The notes beneath the pieces were generated by a model, which was given only the letters and a program-made list of their open reading frames with translations, searched no databases and had not been told where the DNA came from. The translations under genes and the position numbers were made by a program. A stretch of DNA of 15,637 bases from NCBI GenBank assembly GCA_900546605.1, contig URDV01000019.1:1-15637 (forward strand), in the 5' to 3' direction. The stretch is from an uncultured Prevotella sp. (GTDB lineage Bacteria; Bacteroidota; Bacteroidia; Bacteroidales; Bacteroidaceae). This document shows positions 7,801 through 12,852 of the stretch, one piece after another. The number at the start of each line of letters is the position of its first letter. Position 1 is the first letter of the stretch.

Positions 7801-8059
7801 TAATGGTTTCAACCATTTCAACCACAATTTTAGCTGAAGCACTGGGCGTGTTTGTACAGCCCGTATCGTGTAAAAAACGAAGTAGGGTGGGGTCATTCGT
7901 GGGGTCAGTCAAGCAAATGTCGCGTTTAAGCATAAATGGAGATACCCCTTGAGTTGTTTGAATAACCTGTGGACGTGGCAGCAAATCGCTTACTTTAGCC
8001 ATTGCTTGAGTGGCATAACAGGTAGCGAATGCTAAAAGCGGAATGTAAATGTGTTTCAT
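4844..8059 (-). CDS. Secreted multi-domain GH20 beta-N-acetylhexosaminidase
   Basis: A 1071-residue enzyme expected to remove terminal beta-linked GlcNAc or GalNAc from glycans. A signal peptide (residues 1 to about 21, ending QAMA) precedes a small N-terminal GH20b-type domain (about 25-150). The catalytic barrel spans about 155-425, with RGWMQDVGRSF at 157-167, NVFHWHLTE at 186-194, IIPEIDMPGHS at 241-251 and the catalytic Asp-Glu pair in HIGGDEV (D293, E294). Residues 520-670 look like a beta-sandwich carrying WLNGNEIPAPQW. Two tandem modules of about 145 residues follow (about 699-844 and 857-1004), sharing WKF.SR.DG.F.I.NRAD and NWGY; they resemble ricin-type lectin folds. The last 45 residues (RLYTLDGKALP...LPSGAYLV...KVVIK) resemble a type IX secretion sorting tail. 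Family and catalytic pair are clear; the substrate, lectin assignment and secretion route are inferred. Confidence 0.93.
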   Translation of the reverse strand: MKHIYIPLLAFATCYATQAMAKVSDLLPRPQVIQTTQGVSPFMLKRDICLTDPTNDPTLLRFLHDTGCTNTPSASAKIVVEMVETITNSYDYPLNGFDNEAYSITITPNEVHIKAIKPIGVTRAAQTLAQLAEGYDNGQTPALEALSMTDWPAFKLRGWMQDVGRSFLSFNELKKEIDLLSRFKVNVFHWHLTEKLAWRFEVKKYPQLTANENMIRYPGQYYTQAQCKELEAYAAERGVTIIPEIDMPGHSDVFTKAMGFTMQTDKGIAALKDILDEVANTFTLAPYIHIGGDEVTLNDGFLEGMTAYVRNTLKRKVVTWNPLKNKAVASDKADMTQMWSTRGNKIAGLPNIDCRYNYTNHFDVYADLVGIYKSNIYYAQKGDAELAGTISAAWNDTKVPTEQDIIKQNNQYANILASAERAWIGGGKQYIEVGGTTLPNKGDEFDEFADFERRFLFHKAHSLKNEPIPYVKQTNVHWRITEPFPNGGDANKVFPPELNQDEVMPTKYVYNNNLYRTSFATGAGIYLRHIWHSTVPSFLSHPTDNQTAYAWTYVYSPKEQQVGAQIEFYTYSRSGDDTAPIAGQWDRRGSKIWLNGNEIPAPQWQQAGKTIKQDQATTGLTNENFTNREPVALTLKQGWNKVFIKLPHANKGGTSRDKWQFTFVITDTEGKNALDGIIYSPDKSMDDVVPDNEDLSRPLMSNNAYTYWYTFCTPKRGTRYPTSSGANTDIVGQTTPTEASQWKFVSRSDGSFDIINRADNTYISPQANNNSALKTVSIQPSTGWNISKTVSGYYIVYSGSTQMNQTNNSQLGYKVYNWGYGTKVKDEYRTDDDGCLYTFNMTEVVTNDEQPKVTTPLLSNHETNHWYRFSSARESYRYPTSHGNGQTVTGELNNDTQASEWKFESRTDGTFNIVNRADGLYLSPAAEYNKALTTTSTLPADGWKFLACDNDKYFLIVSDGNHTEINQTKSEQKYQLFNWGYNSLKDNKYRFNDTGCQFSFTLTESEGASTAIATALSTTDSSIRIVNGRIYCNLPYRLYTLDGKALPIGRQLPSGAYLVRTMQGCSKVVIK

Positions 8060-8168
8060 GTGGTTATATAGATTTGAGTGCAGATTTATTTTGTGTTGCT
8101 TAGGTGGCTGTTCCCCAAAATGAGTAATAATTAGAACACCTACTTATCATTTAGACTTTAACATCATA

Positions 8169-8230
8169 AGCATAGTATAGCCTACTTACTTGTTAACCCG
8201 TTCAGCAAAATTTTAGTTAACGGCTATGCT
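8169..8230 (-). repeat. Composite inverted-repeat element between nth and the GH20 gene
   Basis: Several nested complementary arms lie here: AGCATAG (8169-8175) with CTATGCT (8224-8230), ATAGCC (8177-8182) with GGCTAT (8222-8227), and the self-complementary GTTAAC at both 8192-8197 and 8216-8221. The element starts just after the nth stop codon and lies about 110-170 bases upstream of the GH20 start. It may be a terminator for nth or an operator for the GH20 gene. It contains one copy of the 17-bp element that recurs at 12518-12534. Confidence 0.4.
8183..8199 (-). repeat. 17-bp dispersed element, copy A
   Basis: On the minus strand this reads GGGTTAACAAGTAAGTA, identical over 17 bases to 12518-12534 on the plus strand. 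Similarity continues at both ends: TTTTGC lies 5 bases before it here and 6 bases before it in the other copy, and GC follows shortly after in both. A perfect 17-base repeat between two intergenic regions is unlikely by chance. Confidence 0.7.
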
Positions 8231-8234
8231 CATA

Positions 8235-8870
8235 TTATCCCATTGCGCTTTTGCACACATCGCGTAGCCCACATTTAGCGCATTTAGGTGAACGAGCAGT
8301 GCAGGTGTATCGTCCATGTAGCAAAAGCCAATAGTGTGATGAGGCTACGAGCGATTCGGGTATGTGCTTTTTGAGTTCCACTTCAACGCTATAAGGTGTG
8401 GTGCAACGTTGTGGCACTAAGCCTAATCTATGACTTACGCGGAACACATGTGTGTCAACGGCCAATGCAGCTTTGCCAAAGGCTACGGCTTGTATAACGT
8501 TGGCCGTTTTACGTCCCACACCGGGCAGTTGGGTTAACTCCTCAAGCGTTGAAGGCACTTGGCTGTTAAAATCCTTCACTAACATTTTAGCTAATCCAAC
8601 TAAGTGCTTGGCCTTATTGTTAGGGTAGCTTACGGAGCGAATGTAGTCGTAAATAACCTCAGGGGTAGTAGCTGCCATGGCCTCAGGAACGGGAAAGTCG
8701 GCAAACAGCCTTGGAGTAACCTGATTGATTCGTTTGTCGGTGCATTGGGCTGATAACACCACTGCTACTAATAACTCAAAGGGGTTGCTAAAATGCAACT
8801 CCGTTTCAGTAGCATCCATTGTTTGCTCAAAGTATTGCAACACATGTTGGTAGAGGTCTTTTTTGCGCAT
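8235..8870 (-). CDS. nth: Endonuclease III (DNA glycosylase/AP lyase)
   Basis: Excises oxidised pyrimidines from DNA and cleaves the resulting abasic site, in base-excision repair. The 211 residues match the E. coli enzyme in length. The helix-hairpin-helix motif LPGVGRKTANV is at residues 115-125 with the catalytic lysine K121. The second catalytic residue is D139 in AVDTHVFR. The 4Fe-4S cluster cysteines are C190, C197, C200 and C206, with the exact C-x6-C-x2-C-x5-C spacing. LSAQCTD at 39-45 is also characteristic. It is 106 bases downstream of crcB on the same strand. A short hairpin (ACACA 8933-8937, TGTGT 8945-8949) lies in that gap, so co-transcription with crcB is possible but not certain. 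I see no strict -7 box before it. Confidence 0.97.
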   Translation of the reverse strand: MRKKDLYQHVLQYFEQTMDATETELHFSNPFELLVAVVLSAQCTDKRINQVTPRLFADFPVPEAMAATTPEVIYDYIRSVSYPNNKAKHLVGLAKMLVKDFNSQVPSTLEELTQLPGVGRKTANVIQAVAFGKAALAVDTHVFRVSHRLGLVPQRCTTPYSVEVELKKHIPESLVASSHYWLLLHGRYTCTARSPKCAKCGLRDVCKSAMG

Positions 8871-8976
8871 GGATTAAAATGGTTTCTTAAGGGGGAAGAT
8901 AAATGATTGCTCCATCTCTTTTTATAGACCCCACACACTATAACTGTGTAAAAGCGTTTGAATACCCCATATATTG

Positions 8977-9348
8977 TCAAAGTGCATTTCGCACCATAAA
9001 GTATCCAAAACCTGCGGCAGAGAGTCCTACGAGCAATGAAAGTACCATGTAGGTAATAGCAAGCAAGTAAAGTCCTTGGCGTAGAAGTTGCACACTCTCG
9101 TTTGAAAAGGTTGAGAAGGTAGTAAATCCTCCACAAAAACCTGTAATTAAAAGCATTTGTAGCCAATGGGCGTGATAGCGTTCAAAGCCTCCCACCAATA
9201 GGCCGATAAGCAAGCAACCTAAAGCATTGGCTACAAAAGTTGGCCAAGGAAAATGTTCGGTAGACGATTTGAGTAGATATGCCCCTATGGTGTAGCGGCA
9301 CATGCTCCCCAATCCTCCACCGATGAATATGCAGAGTAGCTTTAACAT
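8977..9348 (-). CDS. crcB: Fluoride channel CrcB/Fluc
   Basis: A small inner-membrane fluoride channel that works as a dual-topology dimer and lets fluoride leave the cytoplasm. The 123 residues and four hydrophobic helices (about 3-25, 36-55, 63-84 and 93-118) fit the family. Signature residues are G-G-x-G at 11-14 with R18-Y19, the conserved N41 in TFVANALGCLLIG, and GFCGGFTTFSTFSNE at 70-84. That last stretch contains the phenylalanine/threonine track lining the pore. It is a single-gene version, with no second crcB copy next to it. It begins 22 bases after ribE ends and is probably transcribed with it. That gap is far too short for a fluoride riboswitch. Confidence 0.95.
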   Translation of the reverse strand: MLKLLCIFIGGGLGSMCRYTIGAYLLKSSTEHFPWPTFVANALGCLLIGLLVGGFERYHAHWLQMLLITGFCGGFTTFSTFSNESVQLLRQGLYLLAITYMVLSLLVGLSAAGFGYFMVRNAL

Positions 9349-9370
9349 GATGGTGTTAATGTAAACCCAC

Positions 9371-9976
9371 TTATTTTGTTAATTCGTTCATTCTACTGAT
9401 GTACTTGCCCAAAATGTCGAACTCGATGTTAACCTTGCTACCTACTTTAATGTTGTGAAAGTTGGTGTGCTCAAAGGTGAAGGGAATGATACATACTTTA
9501 AAAGTGTTGCGAGAGGGCTGGCATACGGTTAAACTTACACCATTCACAGTGACAGAACCTTTGTCAACAGTAAAGTATCCACGCTTAATGAGTTCGTTGT
9601 CAACCTCGTAAGCAAAAGTAAACTCGTAGCTGCCATTGGCATCTTTAATATCTGTGCAAGTAGCTGTGGTGTCAACGTGTCCTTGCACAATGTGGCCATC
9701 TAATCGGCCATTCATTTGCATGGAGCGTTCAACGTTCACTTCATCACCTGGCTGTAGCAGGCCCAAATTTGAACGCTTGAGCGTTTCATCCATAGCCGTT
9801 ACTACATATTGTTTGCCATTCAATTTCACTACAGTGAGGCATACCCCATTGTGAGCGACACTTTGGTCAATCTTTAGTTCGGGTGCAAAGTCGCATTCAA
9901 GGGTAAAGTGCTTATTCTCTCTGTCTGTTTCAACTGCTACGACATGTGCAATTGATTCAACTATTCCTGAAAACAT
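9371..9976 (-). CDS. ribE: Riboflavin synthase, alpha chain
   Basis: Converts two molecules of 6,7-dimethyl-8-ribityllumazine into riboflavin plus a pyrimidinedione, the last step of riboflavin synthesis. The 201 residues form the typical duplicated lumazine-binding barrel. The first half starts MFSGIVE (1-7) and carries SVAHNGVCLTV (39-49) and NVERSMQMNGRLDGHIVQGHVD at about 81-102. The second half carries KGSVTVNGVSLTV (139-151), IIPFTFEHTNF (163-173) and NIEFDILGKYI (183-193). The gene is also called ribC in some bacteria. It lies 25 bases after the lipoprotein gene and 22 bases before crcB, so a short operon is likely. No other rib gene is present, and the short gap leaves no room for an FMN riboswitch. 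Confidence 0.96.
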   Translation of the reverse strand: MFSGIVESIAHVVAVETDRENKHFTLECDFAPELKIDQSVAHNGVCLTVVKLNGKQYVVTAMDETLKRSNLGLLQPGDEVNVERSMQMNGRLDGHIVQGHVDTTATCTDIKDANGSYEFTFAYEVDNELIKRGYFTVDKGSVTVNGVSLTVCQPSRNTFKVCIIPFTFEHTNFHNIKVGSKVNIEFDILGKYISRMNELTK

Positions 9977-10001
9977 TGATGTTGTATGATGTTAGTATTT
10001 T

Positions 10002-10442
10002 TTACTTCAGATATTTTTCAATAGGCGTAGTGTCACCGTTAACAATCAATTTACCATTACATATTTCGTAGTCTTTCAACTTTTTGTCAAGCTCAGTAAT
10101 GTTAATGAGCACGCCTATGGCTTCTCCGTTGTCACGAGTGGTCAACGCATATCGTTCGCCATATTGCATGCTGCCATATATTTTCCCATCGGTGCCATCT
10201 TGAGCAGTTCGGTACAAATAAAGCGTGTCACCCTTGTCAGTAACCATGCTAAAGGTGCTCATGCCAAAGTCTTCAGTCGAAGTTCCGTAGATGGTAGAGT
10301 CGGCAATTTGGTCAGCAACAGTAGTGTCGACTAAGGAATCGGTGCTTATAGTTGTGGGTGTTGTGTCACCTTTTTTATTGTTACATGCTGACAGTAGCAA
10401 TAAGATAAAAATTAAGTATGGGTAGATTTTTGATTGTAGCAT
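10002..10442 (-). CDS. Small lipoprotein of unknown function
   Basis: With the start at 10442 the protein has 146 residues and opens with a lipoprotein signal peptide: a basic N-terminus, hydrophobic run IFILLLLSAC at 11-20 and the modified cysteine at C20 (lipobox LSAC). After C20 come NNKK and a Thr/Ser/Asp-rich linker to about residue 55. A mixed domain of about 90 residues follows (GDTLYLYRTA, GKIYGSMQYGERYALTT) with a charged C-terminus. A longer frame opens upstream at 10556, but it would put 38 residues before the signal peptide and start inside the asnA terminator, so the internal Met is preferred. The sequence CGAAGATA at 10470-10477 reads TATCTTCG on the minus strand, one base off the -7 consensus. 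It precedes ribE by 25 bases. I recognise no family. Confidence 0.75.
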   Translation of the reverse strand: MLQSKIYPYLIFILLLLSACNNKKGDTTPTTISTDSLVDTTVADQIADSTIYGTSTEDFGMSTFSMVTDKGDTLYLYRTAQDGTDGKIYGSMQYGERYALTTRDNGEAIGVLINITELDKKLKDYEICNGKLIVNGDTTPIEKYLK

Positions 10443-10543
10443 ATTGGAGTGTAAATATATTGTTGGTTGCGAAGATACGAAAAGTTTAATGAAGTGCCAC
10501 TCTTTTGTAGTATAAATGCCAGTTAGTTTGCAAATAAAAACAA

Positions 10544-10597
10544 TTCGAGTTATCATTCACTTCATTTGTAACAAAAGATGTGTAATGATAACTCGAA
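10544..10597 (-). terminator. asnA terminator
   Basis: TTCGAGTTATCATT (10544-10557) and AATGATAACTCGAA (10584-10597) pair perfectly over 14 bases. The 26-base loop contains a further small palindrome (TTTGTAACAAA). On the minus strand the stem is followed by TTGTTTTTATTTG, a U-rich run, so it reads as an intrinsic terminator about 60 bases after the asnA stop. A weaker hairpin (TGTCAG 10612-10617, CTGACA 10630-10635) lies between it and the gene. Confidence 0.85.
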
Positions 10598-10657
10598 GTA
10601 GAAAATAAGTATGTCAGCACTTAAGCCAACTGACAAATTATTGCGTGTGTTGAGAAA

Positions 10658-11695
10658 TTAAATTAACGGCATTCCGCATTCGCGACATTCCTTACGCATA
10701 TCTTCAGGCCATATGCTGGCTTGTATTTCGCCTATATGTCCTTTGTGTAGTAAAACCATACACAAACGGCTTTGGCCAATACCTCCACCAATTGATAAGG
10801 GAAGTTCATTATTTAATAGGCGTTGGTGAAAGTAGAGTGATTCACGTTGCTCTTGACCCTCAATTTTGAGTTGGCGCAAGAGGGCTTCTTTATCAACACG
10901 AATACCCATTGATGATAGTTCAAATGAGCGTTCAAGCACGGGATACCAAATAAGAATGTCACCATTAAGTCCAGCCAAGCCATTTTCGGCAATGGTTGAC
11001 CAATCGTCATAGTCAGGGGCACGCCCATCATGTTTTTTACCATCAGATAGTTTGCCACCAATGCCTATAACAAACACAGCTCCATATTTTTTGCAAATGG
11101 CATCTTCGCGCTCTTTCGGGGTGAGGTCGGGATACATTTGTAAGAGTTCCTCGCTATGAACAAAATGTATTTTTTCGGGCAAGAAGGGCTTAATTGAATC
11201 GTAAGTTTCACAAACCAAATATTCCGTGCGGCGAATAGCTGCATAGATGCGTTCTACTACATTCTTCAAGAAGGCCAATGTGCGGTCTTTCTTTTCAATA
11301 ACAGCCTCCCAATCCCATTGATCAACGTAGAGTGAGTGCAAGTTGTCTAATTCCTCATCGGCACGTATGGCATTCATGTCGGTGTAGATGCCATGTCCAG
11401 TGGGAATGTGATAGTCGGCCAATGTGAGTCGTTTCCATTTAGCCAAAGAGTGTACCACTTCAGCTTTGCGGTCGCCTAAGTCTTTAATAGGGAAGGTTAC
11501 AGGACGTTCTACGCCATTTAAGTCATCGTTGATGCCTAAGCCTTGCATAACAAATAGTGGGGCGGTGACGCGGCGTAAACGCAATTCGGTTGATAGGTTT
11601 TGTTGAAAAAAGTCTTTTATTAATTTGATGCCTTGCTCCGTTTTGTGCATGTTTAGCAAGGCTTTGTAGTCTTTGGGGTGGATGAGTTGGCTCAT
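10658..11695 (-). CDS. asnA: Aspartate--ammonia ligase (asparagine synthetase A)
   Basis: Makes asparagine from aspartate and ammonia with ATP cleaved to AMP and pyrophosphate; it is the ammonia-dependent enzyme related to class II aminoacyl-tRNA synthetases. The 345 residues are slightly longer than the 330-residue E. coli protein. Diagnostic stretches are FPIKDLGDRKAEVVHSLAKW, GIYTDMNAIRADEELDNLHS with YVDQWDWE after it, HDGRAPDYDDW, and the class-II-like SIGGGIGQSRLCM near the C-terminus. A -7 box lies 72 bases upstream and a strong terminator follows, so asnA looks monocistronic. The upstream side opens onto a gene-free region of over 1 kb. Confidence 0.97.
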   Translation of the reverse strand: MSQLIHPKDYKALLNMHKTEQGIKLIKDFFQQNLSTELRLRRVTAPLFVMQGLGINDDLNGVERPVTFPIKDLGDRKAEVVHSLAKWKRLTLADYHIPTGHGIYTDMNAIRADEELDNLHSLYVDQWDWEAVIEKKDRTLAFLKNVVERIYAAIRRTEYLVCETYDSIKPFLPEKIHFVHSEELLQMYPDLTPKEREDAICKKYGAVFVIGIGGKLSDGKKHDGRAPDYDDWSTIAENGLAGLNGDILIWYPVLERSFELSSMGIRVDKEALLRQLKIEGQEQRESLYFHQRLLNNELPLSIGGGIGQSRLCMVLLHKGHIGEIQASIWPEDMRKECRECGMPLI

Positions 11696-11766
11696 TATTA
11701 CTTTTGTTGATTCTGTTCAGTTATGTTTGTTGTTAAGGTAAATCAGCTTTTATCCTTTTAGCAACG

Positions 11767-11774
11767 CAAAAGTA
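11767..11774 (-). promoter_or_regulatory. Bacteroidota-type -7 box for asnA
   Basis: On the minus strand this is TACTTTTG followed by CG, an exact TAnnTTTG match. It lies 72 bases before the asnA start, implying a leader of about 65 nucleotides. No clear -33 TTTG is visible. Confidence 0.45.
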
Positions 11775-12005
11775 ATGAATTATTTTCTATTTGATAGTAT
11801 TCTGTGTATAAAACTTTACGTTTTGAGATAAATAACTTTTGCAAGGTATCAATAAGTAACAGTGGATTTTTACTGCGCACCATTAAGAAAACACGCAAAG
11901 GCATCGTTATGTTGTTATATTCGTACGTAATAAAAGAGGGGGCTATATTGATTCGTATGGGTAAATTCGCCCACATTGATGTAAGGTATAATCAGTCAAA
12001 GTCAC

Positions 12006-12135
12006 AGTATAGTACTCAACCGCACATGAGTATAGTACTCAACCGCACATGAGTATAGTACTCAACCGCACATGAGTACAGTACTCAACCGCACATGAGT
12101 ATAGTACTCAACCGCACATGAGTATAGTGCTCGAA
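12006..12135. repeat. Tandem array of a 23-bp unit, five full copies plus a degenerate sixth
   Basis: The unit AGTATAGTACTCAACCGCACATG is repeated head to tail at 12006-12028, 12029-12051, 12052-12074, 12075-12097 and 12098-12120. Copies 1, 2, 3 and 5 are identical; copy 4 has a single T to C change (AGTACAG). A degraded sixth copy (AGTATAGTGCTCGAA) follows at 12121-12135, and another AGTATA occurs at 12138-12143. At each junction from 12027 onward there is the inverted repeat TGAGTA-TAG-TACTCA. The copy 4 change falls in the 3-base loop, and the copy 6 change leaves a G-U pair, so the stem is kept. The 23-base period is not a multiple of three, which argues against coding. Confidence 0.95.
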
Positions 12136-12517
12136 GGAGTATAAACGCTTTGCCCGAGTGTCGCTATGCTTGCCATGTCTACGTGCTTTATTGGGCTTTC
12201 ATCCTGCTCTTGAAAATGGGGGAATAAGATAATATTTTCATTGATACAAGTTATTTGTAGCTCAAAAAAATGATGTTATTGTATAAAATAGACTCAATTC
12301 TTTACAAACCTTATAACTTTAATTTGCATTATTTATACGAAAGCATACCATTTACCCCTAAGTTTTTTATTTTATGCCCCAATAGCCCATCCTTTTCTAC
12401 CATTAAATTATTACCCAATTACATTATTTCGTCTATCCAATAAGTCAATATTTCCGAAAAATAGCATTTTATTTTCCCCTCACATATAGACGCTCATTGA
12501 TGGATTTTTGCTTTAGT

Positions 12518-12534
12518 GGGTTAACAAGTAAGTA
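12518..12534 (+). repeat. 17-bp dispersed element, copy B
   Basis: GGGTTAACAAGTAAGTA is identical to the minus strand at 8183-8199. It includes the self-complementary GTTAAC and is preceded by TTTTGC six bases upstream. Unlike copy A, no flanking complementary arms are seen. Confidence 0.7.
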
Positions 12535-12649
12535 TGCCATGTATTTTTAAAGTAAAATGCAAAATTCCTACATCATGCGGTCCGTGGAAACAGATAAGTA
12601 GTTATTCATAAATTATCTTTACATTGAAAGAACCATTATCGCGATGCAG

Positions 12650-12674
12650 ATATATCTTTCGTTCGAAGATATAT
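12650..12674. repeat. Imperfect palindrome
   Basis: ATATATCTT (12650-12658) pairs with AAGATATAT (12666-12674), and CG/CG extends the stem after a one-base bulge. It lies in the gene-free region about 90 bases beyond the rpsA terminator. It has no U-tract and no obvious gene to serve. Confidence 0.4.
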
Positions 12675-12757
12675 GTTTCCCGAAAAGGGGGACGAAGGGT
12701 GTTATAACAAGCTATGTGATTGGGGGATTACCCAAACAAAAAGACATAGACGTAAAA

Positions 12758-12789
12758 AAGCGTTACGCTCATTGCTGAACGTAACGCTT
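12758..12789 (-). terminator. rpsA terminator
   Basis: AAGCGTTACG (12758-12767) and CGTAACGCTT (12780-12789) are perfectly complementary, with a 12-base loop. On the minus strand the stem is followed directly by TTTTACG, giving a run of six T with the arm end. It lies about 65 bases after the rpsA stop codon and is a classic intrinsic terminator. Confidence 0.9.
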
Positions 12790-12852
12790 ATATTGGTAGT
12801 AAATCAGCATATTGTGTATGCGTGATTTACACATTCAAGGAGTTATCAGAGA

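Larger units (their letters stand above)
11696..12852. other. 1157-bp gene-free region between asnA and rpsA
   Basis: No credible gene is visible. The two longest short frames here (11804-12052 plus, 11758-11976 minus) overlap each other on opposite strands; the first runs into the repeat array, and neither resembles a known protein. From left to right the region holds the asnA -7 box, the 23-bp tandem array (12006-12135), AT-rich DNA at about 12220-12490 with few G residues on the plus strand, the 17-bp dispersed element (12518-12534), an imperfect palindrome at 12650-12674, and the rpsA terminator (12758-12789). I see no tRNA, no CRISPR and no DnaA-box cluster. Confidence 0.65.

Noticed and set aside
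8768..9166. 132-codon minus-strand frame overlapping crcB and nth
   Set aside because: It is out of frame with two clearly recognised genes and has no family resemblance.
9349..9370. Fluoride riboswitch before crcB
   Set aside because: Only 22 bases separate ribE and crcB, too few for the aptamer.
9977..10001. FMN riboswitch before ribE
   Set aside because: The 25-base gap cannot hold it, and no such fold is visible further upstream.
10443..10556. N-terminal extension of the lipoprotein to an upstream Met at 10556
   Set aside because: It would place 38 residues before a normal lipoprotein signal peptide and begin inside the asnA terminator arm.
11758..12052. Two opposite-strand short reading frames (72 and 82 residues) between asnA and the repeat array
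   Set aside because: They overlap each other, resemble no known protein, and the plus-strand one ends inside the 23-bp repeats. The composition looks like non-coding AT-rich DNA.
12006..12135. CRISPR-like array
   Set aside because: The 23-bp units are directly adjacent with no unique spacers, and no cas gene is present.
12290..12420. Short minus-strand peptide frame in the G-poor AT-rich segment
   Set aside because: About 25 codons after an ATG, no signal peptide or family resemblance; too little to call.
12006..12490. Iteron-type replication origin (direct repeats next to AT-rich DNA)
   Set aside because: No rep gene, no DnaA-box cluster and a chromosomal housekeeping context; the layout alone is not enough.
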